Below, in pieces: positions 25,515-34,427 of a stretch of 64,000 nt of DNA. Both the position numbers and the translations under genes were made by a program. A model generated the notes under the pieces. That model worked only from the letters and a program-made list of their open reading frames with translations, searched no databases and was not told the DNA's origin. Position 1 is the stretch's first letter; every line of letters begins with the position of its first letter. Source of the stretch: Sporosarcina cyprini (GTDB taxonomy: Bacteria; Bacillota; Bacilli; Bacillales_A; Planococcaceae); NCBI RefSeq assembly GCF_022048975.1, contig NZ_JAKMHX010000030.1, positions 248,001 to 312,000 of the forward strand. The letters run 5' to 3'.

Positions 25515-26633
25515 ATGACGGAAGGACAAATGGATGTTTTGGAATCGAAAAAGCAAGAGGAAACCGAAGTACTGACTTGCGACAGCTGCGGAGGAAATAC
25601 CGTATTCGACCCCGCTTCGGGTTCCATGAAATGTCCTTTTTGCGGAACGGAAAATTTGATTGAAGCTACAAACCATAATGATGTGGAGCTTGATTTTAAT
25701 GAAGGATTGGAGCAGGAGGATATTAGCTGGAACAAGGAAAAACGTGTTTTCCGCTGTGATAGCTGTGGCGCCGAAACCGTGCTGGATCGCGATGCGGATG
25801 CAGACTTCTGCTCCTTCTGCGGTTCCAGCCATATAGCAAAGAGTGAAAATCGACCGGGCATCAAGCCATCTCTCGTCGTTCCTTTCAAAGTGCCACAGGA
25901 AGAAGCAGTTGCCAAATTTAAGACGTGGATCGGCAAACGATACTTCGCCCCGTCCAAACTGAAGAATTCCTACGAGCTGGATCGATTGAGCGGGGCGTAC
26001 ATCCCCTACTGGACCTTTGACTCTCAAACCGATTCTGCCTACACCGTCCGGATCGGCACCTATTATTATGTGACTGAGACGAGAACCGTATATGAGGATG
26101 GCAAACCGAAACAAGTGACGGAGCAAGTGCGAAAAATTCGCTGGCGAACACAGCATGGAAATTACTCTGAGTTTTTCGATGACGTCCTCGTAAAAGCGTC
26201 CCGTAATGTCGCCACCGGTCTAATTAACAAAGTGGAACCGTTCCAGCTTGCTCATCTTGTGGATTATAAAACGGAATACGTTTCCGGTTTCTTGGCTGAA
26301 CGGTATTCGATCCCTTTGAAAGTCGGCTGGCAAGACGCCAGATCCATCATCGACAGCCGGATCCGAAACGGAATCTTAAGCAAGGAACGCGGCGATGAAG
26401 TTCAAATTGTGAGCGTCTCAACGAGCTATCGGCGCATTACGTATAAGCACGTTTTGCTGCCGCTATGGATTTCTTCTTTCCGATTCAACCAAAAAGTATA
26501 TCGTTTTCTTGTCAATGGACAAACTGGAAAAGTGAGCGGCCAAGCACCGGTTAGCTTCTGGAAGGTGTCCTTTGCTGTACTTGCGGCACTGGCTGTACTT
26601 TCCGTGGTCTTGTATTTCTTTGATGCATTTTAA
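25515..26633 (+). CDS. ydjG: YdjG-like protein: two N-terminal zinc ribbons and one C-terminal membrane helix
   Basis: 372 residues. CDSCGG/CPFCGT (about 22-45) and CDSCGA/CSFCGS (about 82-105) are TFIIB-type zinc ribbons. A conserved middle domain starts PSLVVPFKVPQEEAV and includes SGAYIPYWTFD. A single membrane segment (VSFAVLAALAVLSVVLYFF) ends the chain, so the body is cytoplasmic and tail-anchored. In B. subtilis YdjG helps recruit YdjI and PspA to the membrane. It is co-transcribed with the YdjI-like gene. The order (ydjI before ydjG, no ydjH between) differs from the B. subtilis operon. Confidence 0.75.
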   Translation: MTEGQMDVLESKKQEETEVLTCDSCGGNTVFDPASGSMKCPFCGTENLIEATNHNDVELDFNEGLEQEDISWNKEKRVFRCDSCGAETVLDRDADADFCSFCGSSHIAKSENRPGIKPSLVVPFKVPQEEAVAKFKTWIGKRYFAPSKLKNSYELDRLSGAYIPYWTFDSQTDSAYTVRIGTYYYVTETRTVYEDGKPKQVTEQVRKIRWRTQHGNYSEFFDDVLVKASRNVATGLINKVEPFQLAHLVDYKTEYVSGFLAERYSIPLKVGWQDARSIIDSRIRNGILSKERGDEVQIVSVSTSYRRITYKHVLLPLWISSFRFNQKVYRFLVNGQTGKVSGQAPVSFWKVSFAVLAALAVLSVVLYFFDAF

Positions 26634-26637
26634 CTTG

Positions 26638-26666
26638 TTGACTTTATTCTGAATATATGACATAAT
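26638..26666 (+). promoter_or_regulatory. Sigma-A promoter of the T-box/proC unit
   Basis: TTGACT (26638-26643) and CATAAT (26661-26666) are spaced by exactly 17 bases. They start just after the upstream stop codon and lie before the T-box leader. Confidence 0.7.
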
Positions 26667-26672
26667 CGTTCC

Positions 26673-26916
26673 AATATTTAGAGCGTTGAGGAAGATCAGT
26701 AGGATGGGTGAAGGATTCTAGAGAGCAACGTCAACGGCTGCAAGCGTTGCATCCCACTCCCCGTTCGAACCTGCTTCCGAGCTGCTATGGAAACATGGCC
26801 GTCCCTTCCGCGTTAAGGAAGGATGAGTTGTGCCGCCAGCTGCGGCAAATGAAGGTGGTACCGCGGAAACTGACGTTTTCGTCCTCTCTTTGGAGGATGG
26901 AAGCGTTTTTTTATTT
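26673..26916 (+). ncRNA. T-box leader upstream of proC
   Basis: The leader holds the T-box hallmarks in order. An AGTA/GGATG stem I region and AGAGAGC with its stem (GCAACG.../CGTTGC) come first, near 26697-26751. The conserved GAAGGTGGTACCGCGG lies at 26851-26866, and a terminator hairpin (TCCTC/GAGGA core) with TTTTTTT ends near 26913. Uncharged tRNA pairing with the T-box sequence would favour the antiterminator and proC transcription. The expected tRNA is proline, since proC follows; several CC-starting codons lie in the specifier region, but I could not fix the specifier with certainty. Confidence 0.88.
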
Positions 26917-26939
26917 GACACGGAAAGGGTGTTGGAAAA

Positions 26940-27749
26940 ATGAATTCGATCGTATTTGTGGGTGCCGGTTCCATGGCCGAAGCTATTGTGGCTGGCATTG
27001 TTGAGCATGATGTTATGAAAGCGGATCAAGTGTATGTGATGAATAAATCGGACGACGAGCGGCTGAAGGAGATGAAAGAAAAATACGGCGTCGCAATCGT
27101 CTGCCCGGAAAGACGGGCGCTCATGGAAGCAGATATGATTGTGCTGGCAACAAAACCGAAAGATATTCAACAGGCCATGCAGGAAATCGCACCATTATTA
27201 CACAAAGGAGCCGCTGTTCTCTCCGTTATCGCTGGTGTATCTATAGACACTATGGAAAACGGACTTGGCAGCCGGCCAATTGCGCGCTCTATGCCTAACA
27301 CGTCTGCGACTATTGGAAAATCTGCAAGTGGCGTCGCCTTTAATCGATTTGTTGACGACACGATACGTACCCATATTCTTCACCTGCTTGGATCCATCGG
27401 CATTGTTAAAGAAGTGGAAGAAGATGAACTGCATGCGGTGACAGCCCTATCCGGCAGCGGACCCGCCTATATTTATTATATGGTGGAAGCACTGGAAGAA
27501 GCGGCGATGGCAAACGGCTTATCGAAGGAAGTGGCGCGGGAATTAATTGTCCAAACCGTTGAAGGGGCTGCCGCTATGCTAAAACAGACTGGCGGTGAGC
27601 CGGCAGCGCTTCGGAAAAATGTCACGAGCCCAGGAGGCACAACGGAAGCGGGTTTACGGACACTCGAAGAACGAATGTTCAAGGAAGCGGTCGCAGCCTG
27701 CATTAGCCGGGCAGAGGCCAGGTCGCGTGAGCTTGGCGCCATGTTTTGA
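26940..27749 (+). CDS. proC: Pyrroline-5-carboxylate reductase
   Basis: 269 residues. It reduces pyrroline-5-carboxylate to proline with NAD(P)H. The Rossmann loop IVFVGAGSMAEAIVAGI opens it, LATKPKDI and SVIAGVSIDTM follow, and the P5CR signature is seen in VTALSGSGPAYIYYMVEAL and SPGGTTEAGLRTLEE. It corresponds to proI of B. subtilis, which lies in the same neighbourhood. A T-box leader controls it, so expression should rise when charged proline tRNA is scarce. GGAAAGGGT lies about nine bases before the ATG. Confidence 0.95.
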   Translation: MNSIVFVGAGSMAEAIVAGIVEHDVMKADQVYVMNKSDDERLKEMKEKYGVAIVCPERRALMEADMIVLATKPKDIQQAMQEIAPLLHKGAAVLSVIAGVSIDTMENGLGSRPIARSMPNTSATIGKSASGVAFNRFVDDTIRTHILHLLGSIGIVKEVEEDELHAVTALSGSGPAYIYYMVEALEEAAMANGLSKEVARELIVQTVEGAAAMLKQTGGEPAALRKNVTSPGGTTEAGLRTLEERMFKEAVAACISRAEARSRELGAMF

Positions 27750-27819
27750 CAGTAAACATTTGATATACTGAAAGCGAAACGATCCTGCTAATCAGCAATG
27801 CATTCAAGGAGGTTTTTTC

Positions 27820-28838
27820 ATGGCTTTATTGTTTGAACCTTATACAATCCGGAATGTAACGTTTAAGAACCGGATTGTCATGGCGCCAATGTGTATGTAT
27901 TCCTGCGATAAAGAAGACGGCAAAGTAATGGATTGGCACAAAATCCATTACGGCTCGCGGGCTGTCGGCCAAATCGGTCTGCTCATCGTCGAAGCAACAG
28001 CTATCCTGCCAGAAGGGCGCATCTCCCCACAGGACCTCGGTATTTGGAGTGATGACCATGTAGAAGGGTTAACCGAATTAGTCGAATTGATGAAGCAGCA
28101 TGGGGCTGCAACCGGCATCCAGCTGGCACATGCTGGCCGCAAAGCGACCGTAGACGGCACCATTTACGCACCAAGTGCAATAGCGTTCAGCGATCAATAC
28201 AAAACACCTGCTGAATGACAAAAGAAGAAATTGAAAAGACGATAACAGCTTTCAAGGACGCTGCCATCCGGTCTAAGAATGCGGGTTTCGATGTGATTGA
28301 AATCCATGCAGCGCACGGCTACCTTATCAATGAATTCCTCTCTCCCCTCTCCAACCATCGGACGGATGAATACGGAGGATCGAGCGAGAAACGGTATCGT
28401 TTCCTTCGGGAGATCATCGATCAAATCCGTTCCGTTTGGGATGGCCCATTATTCGTCCGCATCTCGGCACATGATTACGCGGAAGGCGGCATGACACCAG
28501 AGGACTATATCGAAATGGCAAGATGGATGAAAACGCAGGAGGTCGACCTGATTGACGTCAGTTCAGGTGCAGTTGTGCCTGCAAGGATTGACGCATTCCC
28601 CGGGTATCAAGTGCCTTACGCAGAATTGCTGCGAAAGGAAGCGGACATTCCGACCGGTGCAGTCGGCTTGATCACATCAGCTGTTCAAGCAGAGGAAATC
28701 TTGAAAAATGGACGTGCGGACATGATTTTGCTTGCACGTGAGCTTCTTCGTGATCCGTATTGGCCTTACCGGGCGGCAAAAGAGCTTGACGTTGAAATGG
28801 AAGTTCCAAAGCAATATGATCGGGGCTGGGTATTTTAA
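27820..28838 (+). pseudogene. namA: NADPH dehydrogenase NamA (YqjM), broken by a one-base deletion
   Basis: Two frames together cover a complete old-yellow-enzyme of about 339 residues. Residues 1-132 (27820-28218) include MAPMCMYSC with the redox-sensing Cys. The remaining 207 (28215-28838) carry EIHAAHGYL with the two substrate His, [18 protein letters not shown] and the final DRGWVF. At the join, CCTGCTGAATGACA should read GAAATG; one A is missing, which creates TGA and leaves an overlapping ATGA. No other damage is visible, so it may be a recent mutation, a sequencing error, or two coupled polypeptides. AAGGAGG seven bases before the first ATG is intact. Confidence 0.88.
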
Positions 28839-28855
28839 TTTACATGGACTGCTAT

Positions 28856-28902
28856 ACTCCAGTGGAGAAAACGATTGCTTTCTCCACCGGAGCTTTTTTG
28901 GT
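28856..28902 (+). terminator. Terminator of namA
   Basis: CTCC-AG-TGGAGAAA pairs with TTTCTCCA-CC-GGAG, followed by TTTTTTGG. Confidence 0.85.
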
Positions 28903-29015
28903 CTTACTGATTAAAATATAGGTAGTACTGTATTGCAGAAACTGCTGCCATTTTCTTATAGAATGAATTAACTCATACTATATGAAACCTGTGAAAATAG
29001 TTATTTCATCTTACA

Positions 29016-29047
29016 AAAAAACTGCCTCCCGGCGGGATAGCAGTTAA
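29016..29047 (-). terminator. Terminator of rnz
   Basis: On the minus strand AACTGC and CCCG pair with CGGG and GCAGTT, followed by TTTTTTG. Confidence 0.75.
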
Positions 29048-29051
29048 TTCC

Positions 29052-29990
29052 TTACAATTCGATTACACGGCCGTCTTGTAAGGCGTATTTTGAAAAATCA
29101 TTTGCGATAAAGAGGTTCGGAAAAACCGACTGGCCTTGCTCTTGCAGGAGTGCCAAATCGCCTGGAAGAAAGCGTGCACTAATATGGTTGGCAATCAAGG
29201 CGTCCGCACCGGCCAATTTTGCAACCGTCGCAGCTTCAACAATAGTGGAGTGCCCGTAATCCGCCGCTAACTTGCCCGTTTCACTATCGAATGTCGCCTC
29301 ATGAATGACTATATCCGCTTGCTCAGCTAGTTCGATTGTTGCCTCGCAAAAGCTGGTGTCACCGAGCACTGTAAGGATGAAACCCTTTTGCGGTTCCCCC
29401 GTTACATCCTGGCTGCAAACGACCGTGCCGTCCTCCAAAGTGATGTCCTCTCCTTGCTTCAATTTTTGCAACAACGGCCCTTTCGGAACACCTGCGGCGA
29501 TCGCTTTTTCGATCAGCAGCTTTCCTAAGAGCGGCTTCTGTTCAATTCGAAAACCGTAGCTCGGAATGACATGCTGCAAGAGCTTTGCCGTCACGGTAAA
29601 GTGATCGTTTTCAAACAGTATGCCTTCTTTGATTTCATGGACACGCAATGCGTATGTCAAATGGGTCTTGGTCAGGCGCATAGTAGTCATAAGCCACTCG
29701 TTCAAACCGGGGGGCCCGTAAATATCGAGAGGTTCATCGCCGCCTAAGAAGGATCGAGAGCCCAGGAAACCCGGCAGACCAAAAATATGGTCTCCGTGCA
29801 GATGGGTGATGAATATCTTGTTGATTTTTCTCGGCTTGATGGTCGTATGAAGCAATTGATGCTGCGTTGCTTCGCCGCAATCCACCATCCAATATCCCTC
29901 TTCCTCTGCAGCCAGATTAATGACCAGCGAAGAGGTATTCCGCTGTTTAGAGGGCATGCCTGCCCCTGTTCCTAAAAAGATGACTTCCAC
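29052..29990 (-). CDS. rnz: Ribonuclease Z
   Basis: 312 residues. It trims the 3' end of tRNA precursors that lack an encoded CCA. The beta-lactamase fold is marked by FLGTGAGMPSKQRN at the start, the zinc site ITHLHGDHIFGLPG (about residues 60-73), the exosite loop around residues 160-200, LGDTSF, HEATF and NHISARF with later ligands. The start is GTG 29990, with AGGTAGGGA a few bases upstream, immediately after the dinB stop codon. It probably shares a transcript with dinB, as in the B. subtilis yqj region. Confidence 0.94.
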   Translation of the reverse strand: MEVIFLGTGAGMPSKQRNTSSLVINLAAEEEGYWMVDCGEATQHQLLHTTIKPRKINKIFITHLHGDHIFGLPGFLGSRSFLGGDEPLDIYGPPGLNEWLMTTMRLTKTHLTYALRVHEIKEGILFENDHFTVTAKLLQHVIPSYGFRIEQKPLLGKLLIEKAIAAGVPKGPLLQKLKQGEDITLEDGTVVCSQDVTGEPQKGFILTVLGDTSFCEATIELAEQADIVIHEATFDSETGKLAADYGHSTIVEAATVAKLAGADALIANHISARFLPGDLALLQEQGQSVFPNLFIANDFSKYALQDGRVIEL

Positions 29991-29999
29991 TGCTGTTCC

Positions 30000-31190
30000 C
30001 TACCTTTCACCCAATCCGCGCCTAACTTTATCTGGACCAAATTTTTGTTTCAGCTCTTGCAATAATTGTTCCATTCTAGCATCCTTCGCATGATATTCAA
30101 AAGTATCAAACGAGAGCTGTTCATGCAATTCACTGCGTGGAATGACCTGTGCTACCGTGATGCCTAGCAGGCGGATCGGATCTCCGTTCCAGTTGCGACT
30201 GAAGAGATCGGCGGCTTCCTTGTATATGGCTTCCGCTGTATATAAAGGGTTCAATACCGTCCGGCTCCTCGATTGATTTCGCCAATCTGCTGTCCGGATT
30301 TGAATCGAAATGGAGGTGCCGGCAAGCTGCTTTCTTTCCAGTCGCTCCGCAACACGCTGCGCCAGCCGCTTAAACACTTCCAAACAAGCTTGCTCGTCCG
30401 TTTCGTCAATCGGCAGCGTCGTAGAACTCCCAACACTTTTCCGTTCCTCTGCAGCCTCTGGATCGACTGGACGTGAATCAATCCCGTTCGCCCGATTCTT
30501 CAAGCGCATTCCATTTTTACCAAGCTCGCTTTTTATTAGTGATTCTTCTGCATTGGCAAGATCGCCAATTGTCGTTATGCCGATTGCTTTCAATCTAGCT
30601 TCTGTACTTTGCCCTACACCATGCATTTGGATGACCGGAAGTGGCCATAGTTTGGCCGGAACTTCCCGTTTGCGCAAAACGGTAATCCCCATCGGTTTTT
30701 TCATGTCTGAAGCAGTTTTCGCCAGGAATTTATTCGGTGCAATTCCAATGGAACAAGGTAGATCCAGCTCACGTAAAATGCGCTGCTGCATTTGCTCGGC
30801 TATTGAGACAGCATGCGTCAAACCGCCAATGTCTGTGATGTCTAAATACGCTTCATCGATGGACACTGGCTCTACCAGTTCCGTGTACGAGCGCAAAATA
30901 GCGAATACCGCCTGTGATGCTGTAGAGTATTTCTCCCGATCCGGCGGAACGATGACAAGATCTGGGCATAGACGTCTTGCCTCACCAACCGTCATCGTTG
31001 TATAAATGCCGAGTGCCCTCGCTTCATAGGAACAGGTGACGAGTATGCCGCGCCGTTCTTTTGGATTTCCGGCGACTGCCATCGGAATCCCCTTTAACGA
31101 CGGATCGTGCGCCTGTTCGACTGAAGCGAAGAAACTATTCATATCCAAATGCAAGATCACTTTTGCCTGCGAGTTTCCGGCGCTGTTCAT
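30000..31190 (-). CDS. dinB: DNA polymerase IV (Y family)
   Basis: 396 residues. It copies past damaged bases with low fidelity. The Y-family active site is shown by HLDMNSFFASVEQ (first Asp and steric-gate Phe), YEARALGIYTTMTVGEA and SIDEAYLDITDI (catalytic Asp-Glu). SIGIAPNKFLAKTASDMKKP and a C-terminal little-finger domain follow. It lacks an obvious beta-clamp QLxLF at the very end, where it reads KFGPDKVRRGLGER, though QLSFDTF near residue 362 could serve. GGGGTGA lies seven bases before ATG 31190. I did not find a LexA box in the short upstream gap. Confidence 0.94.
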   Translation of the reverse strand: MNSAGNSQAKVILHLDMNSFFASVEQAHDPSLKGIPMAVAGNPKERRGILVTCSYEARALGIYTTMTVGEARRLCPDLVIVPPDREKYSTASQAVFAILRSYTELVEPVSIDEAYLDITDIGGLTHAVSIAEQMQQRILRELDLPCSIGIAPNKFLAKTASDMKKPMGITVLRKREVPAKLWPLPVIQMHGVGQSTEARLKAIGITTIGDLANAEESLIKSELGKNGMRLKNRANGIDSRPVDPEAAEERKSVGSSTTLPIDETDEQACLEVFKRLAQRVAERLERKQLAGTSISIQIRTADWRNQSRSRTVLNPLYTAEAIYKEAADLFSRNWNGDPIRLLGITVAQVIPRSELHEQLSFDTFEYHAKDARMEQLLQELKQKFGPDKVRRGLGER

Positions 31191-31212
31191 AGAATCACCC
31201 CGCTGCAAGAAA

Positions 31213-31243
31213 ATGAAACCGGGCAATGGACTGCCCGGTAATG
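31213..31243 (-). terminator. Terminator of the cheW-like gene
   Basis: On the minus strand ACCGGGCA pairs with TGCCCGGT, followed by TTCATTTTC. It separates the mce/yqjD/yqjE/CheW unit from dinB, though read-through is possible. Confidence 0.7.
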
Positions 31244-31244
31244 A

Positions 31245-31721
31245 TTATTGTTCCTGTATAGCTTGGGAGTGGACGTAATCCCCGATTTCATCCATCCCGG
31301 CCAATGTCTTGGAAAGAATGACCGGATCCACAATAGTAATCATCCGTTCATCCAAGTTGGCGACGGATGTGAAATATGGTGTTCGCGAATAAGCCATCAA
31401 ACCAGAAGTTGTTAGGCTGCTCTCCGGAATTTCCATGATTTCTTTTGCATCCAGAACGACGAGACCGACATACAAGTCTTCTGTTTGTACGACGACAATC
31501 CGGACCTCCTGCATATTGGCAGCTGATTGGCCGTATAAGATTTTTTCAAAATCCAGTATAGGCACAAGTTCACCGCGGATTTTCATCAATCCGAGCATAT
31601 ACTCCGGAAGATGGGGAATCGGATTAATCTTTTCCATTTTCTCGATGGAAACGACAGAGTCAACTGCGATAGCATACTCTTCATTTCCACATTGTACGAT
31701 GACTGCTTTAAATTCCGCCAT
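31245..31721 (-). CDS. CheW-domain chemotaxis coupling protein
   Basis: 158 residues that consist of one CheW domain: FKAVIVQCGNEEYAIAVDSVVSIEKM, then INPIPHLPEYMLGLMKIRGELVPILDF, and later VGLVVLDAKEIMEIP. CheW proteins link chemoreceptors to the CheA kinase. No other chemotaxis gene is in the window, so it may serve a remote system. Its ATG is two bases after the stop codon of the peptidase gene, with GGGGGAG eight bases before it, so it is the last gene of the mce operon. This position is unusual for cheW. Confidence 0.87.
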   Translation of the reverse strand: MAEFKAVIVQCGNEEYAIAVDSVVSIEKMEKINPIPHLPEYMLGLMKIRGELVPILDFEKILYGQSAANMQEVRIVVVQTEDLYVGLVVLDAKEIMEIPESSLTTSGLMAYSRTPYFTSVANLDERMITIVDPVILSKTLAGMDEIGDYVHSQAIQEQ

Positions 31722-31723
31722 TG

Positions 31724-32857
31724 TTACTCCCCCTTCGCAGCCCTTGCTGCTACCTTCACAATTTCTACGAGCAATTCCGTCAGCTTGTTCAATTCTTCTA
31801 CAGGCATCCGCTCATTCTTCGTATGAATTTCTTCATATCCGACCGACAGGGTAACCGTTGGCACGCCAGCCCCGTTAAATACGTTGCCATCGCTGCCTCC
31901 CCCGCTCGTCATTAACTCCGGAGTCCGCCCTACATTCTTAATTGCTTGGATTGCCGTTTGAACGACTTCTGCTTCTTCTGTGAAACGGAATCCCGGGTAC
32001 ATAAGCTTCACTTCTGTCGATGCGTTTCCGCCCATCGCAGCCGCTGTCTGTTCAAATGTTTCCACCATATGAGCCGTTTGTTGCTTCAGCTTCTCTTCAT
32101 CGATAGAACGGGCTTCCGCCAAAATGTGCACTTCATCACAGACGATATTCGTCGCTTGGCCACCCTCGAATCGGCCGATATTCGCTGTTGTTTCAGAATC
32201 GATACGGCCCAATGTCATTTTCGCGATGGATTTCGCAGCGATATTGATCGCCGAGACGCCTTTTTCCGGCGCAACGCCAGCATGTGCTGTCTTGCCTTGA
32301 ATCGTTGTCCACAATTTCGCTTGGAATGGCGCAGCCGTCACAATGCCGCCAACTTTGCCATCACTATCAACCGCATATCCGTATTTCGCTTTTAACAATG
32401 ATGGATCCAGTTCCTTCGCTCCGACCAGACCGCTCTCCTCGCCAGCTGTAATGATGAACTGGATGTCTCCATGCTCGATCTTCTCTTCTTTCAACACTTT
32501 GGCCATCTCAAACAATGCGGCTAGACCCGCTTTGTCGTCAGCGCCAAGGATAGTTGTTCCGTCTGAGTAAATGTATCCATCCTCCTTGAGAACAGGTTTG
32601 ATTCCTTGCCCAGGCACGACTGTGTCCATATGACATGTGAAATATATTGGATCGGCGCCTTCAACGGTGCCTGGTAAATTGGCAATCAAGTTGCCTGCGC
32701 CATGACCTGTGCGGGAAGCAGAATCGTCTTCCATTACTTCAAAGCCGAGCTGCTCCATTTTCGCTTTCAGTATTGGAGCGATAGCTCCTTCATGTTTCGT
32801 TTCGGAGTCGATTTGGACCAACTCGAAAAACTCGTCAAGCAGTCTTTTTTCATTCAT
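31724..32857 (-). CDS. yqjE: M20/M42-type peptidase, YqjE (peptidase T-like)
   Basis: 377 residues. The two-metal site is visible in FTCHMDTVVPG (His and Asp), ILGADDKAGLAALF (bridging Asp), ITAGEESGLVG (catalytic Glu-Glu), DSDG and the final His in VGYEEIHTKNE. A dimerisation lid (about residues 180-290, GKTAHAGVAPEKG) is inserted. It resembles tripeptidase T and YqjE of B. subtilis and should cleave small peptides in the cytoplasm. It lies 21 bases after the carboxylase gene in the same operon, as in B. subtilis. Confidence 0.88.
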   Translation of the reverse strand: MNEKRLLDEFFELVQIDSETKHEGAIAPILKAKMEQLGFEVMEDDSASRTGHGAGNLIANLPGTVEGADPIYFTCHMDTVVPGQGIKPVLKEDGYIYSDGTTILGADDKAGLAALFEMAKVLKEEKIEHGDIQFIITAGEESGLVGAKELDPSLLKAKYGYAVDSDGKVGGIVTAAPFQAKLWTTIQGKTAHAGVAPEKGVSAINIAAKSIAKMTLGRIDSETTANIGRFEGGQATNIVCDEVHILAEARSIDEEKLKQQTAHMVETFEQTAAAMGGNASTEVKLMYPGFRFTEEAEVVQTAIQAIKNVGRTPELMTSGGGSDGNVFNGAGVPTVTLSVGYEEIHTKNERMPVEELNKLTELLVEIVKVAARAAKGE

Positions 32858-32878
32858 TGCTAACAGTCCTTTCTATCC

Positions 32879-34426
32879 TTACAATGGAATATTGCCATGT
32901 TTCTTGTTAGGTCTCGTTTCCTTTTTGTTGCGCATCATATCGAGCGCCTGCAAAAGCTTAATACGTGTTTCGCGTGGATCGATGACATCATCGACCATTC
33001 CGTGTGAAGCCGCCACATAAGGATTGGCAAATTTCGTGCGGTATTCCTCGATTTTTTCTGCGCGGGTCGCTTCCGGATTGGCGCTGTTCGCGATATCGCG
33101 GGCAAAAATGATATTGGCTGCACCTTCCGCCCCCATCACAGCGATTTCTGCATTCGGCCATGCATACACGACATCGGCGCCGATTGCTTTGGAGTTCAAA
33201 GCGACATAAGCACCGCCGAACGCCTTGCGCAAAATAACTGTAATTTTCGGTACAGTCGCTTCCGAATAGGCATACAAGATCTTCGCTCCGTGACGGATAA
33301 TACCCCCGTGCTCCTGCTTGATGCCAGGGAAGAAACCGGTCACATCTTCAAACGTAATAATAGGAATGTTGAAAGAATCACATGTGCGAATAAATCGGGC
33401 AATCTTGTCAGATGAGTCGATATCCAGTCCGCCCGCCATCACTTTAGGCTGATTGCAAACAAGTCCCACCGTTTCTCCTTTCATCCGGGCAAAGCCGACG
33501 ACGGCATTTCTAGCGAATTCCGGCTGAACCTCTAAGAAGGTATTCGGATCAACAACAAGCTCAATGACTTTCCGCACGTCATACGGGCGAATGGTTTCAA
33601 ACGGAACGGCATCTGCCAAATCCGCGCGGTAATCATCTCCTTCGCCAGTCTGCTGAAGTGGCGTTTTCTCCTCATTATTTTGAGGCAAGTAGGAGAGCAG
33701 TCGGCGGACATCCTGTAACACGGCCTGTTCATCCGGCCCGCGGAAATGGGCGTTGCCGCTAATTGTATTATGTACTTTTGAACCGCCCAGATCTTCCGAT
33801 GTAATTTTTTCTCCTGTAACCGTCTCGATTACTTTCGGTCCAGTAATAAACATCTGGCTCGTCTTGTCAGTCATGAAAACAAAGTCCGTAATGGCAGGTG
33901 AATAGACCGCTCCTCCCGCACAAGGTCCTAGAATGACCGAGATTTGCGGGATGACTCCTGAATAAATTGCGTTTCTATAGAAGATTTCACCATAGCCGTC
34001 CAGAGATACAACACCTTCCTGGATCCGGGCACCTCCTGAATCGTTCAAACCGATGAAAGGGGCTCCATTCTTCGCTGCCAAGTCCATGACATTTGCAATT
34101 TTCATCGCATGCATTTCTCCAAGCGCTCCGCCAAACACCGTGAAGTCCTGGGAGAATAAATAAACTGGCCGTCCATCAATCTTACCATAGCCTGTTACGA
34201 CACCATCGCCAGGTCCAGCCTGCTTGTCCATGCCAAAATCGCGGGTCCGGTGCACCACAAAGGGATTCAATTCTACAAAGGTGCCTTTATCGAGCAGCAG
34301 ATCGATCCGTTCGCGTGCGGTCAGCTTTCCTTTTTCATGCTGCTTGGCGATGCGATCGTCGCCTCCGCCTAATTCAATTTCACGTTTTTTATCATATAAT
34401 TCATTGATTTTATCGTAGATATCCAT
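32879..34426 (-). CDS. yqjD: Acyl-CoA carboxylase beta (carboxyltransferase) subunit, propionyl/methylmalonyl type
   Basis: 515 residues of the biotin-dependent carboxyltransferase family. KGKLTARERIDLLLDKGTF begins it, GGALGEMHAMKI, NDSGGARIQEGV and CAGGAVYSPAITDFVFM form the first crotonase lobe, and KAFGGAYVALNSKAIGAD with WPNAEIAVMGAEGA the second. It should move CO2 between biotin and propionyl-CoA (or remove it from methylmalonyl-CoA). Biotin carboxylase and carrier subunits are not in the window. Its ATG comes one base after the stop of the epimerase gene, linking it to the methylmalonyl-CoA route. The frame extends upstream to 34474, but only ATG 34426 has a good RBS. Confidence 0.9.
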   Translation of the reverse strand: MDIYDKINELYDKKREIELGGGDDRIAKQHEKGKLTARERIDLLLDKGTFVELNPFVVHRTRDFGMDKQAGPGDGVVTGYGKIDGRPVYLFSQDFTVFGGALGEMHAMKIANVMDLAAKNGAPFIGLNDSGGARIQEGVVSLDGYGEIFYRNAIYSGVIPQISVILGPCAGGAVYSPAITDFVFMTDKTSQMFITGPKVIETVTGEKITSEDLGGSKVHNTISGNAHFRGPDEQAVLQDVRRLLSYLPQNNEEKTPLQQTGEGDDYRADLADAVPFETIRPYDVRKVIELVVDPNTFLEVQPEFARNAVVGFARMKGETVGLVCNQPKVMAGGLDIDSSDKIARFIRTCDSFNIPIITFEDVTGFFPGIKQEHGGIIRHGAKILYAYSEATVPKITVILRKAFGGAYVALNSKAIGADVVYAWPNAEIAVMGAEGAANIIFARDIANSANPEATRAEKIEEYRTKFANPYVAASHGMVDDVIDPRETRIKLLQALDMMRNKKETRPNKKHGNIPL

Positions 34427-34427
34427 A

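Noticed and set aside
27746-27769. Separate promoter for namA (TTGACA...TATACT)
   Set aside because: Spacing is only 12 bases, too short for sigma-A; namA may be read from the proC transcript or from an unseen promoter.
34224-34418. Plus-strand ORF opposite the carboxylase gene
   Set aside because: Ser-rich antisense shadow of a conserved gene; several similar ones across the bkd and mut operons were dropped for the same reason.
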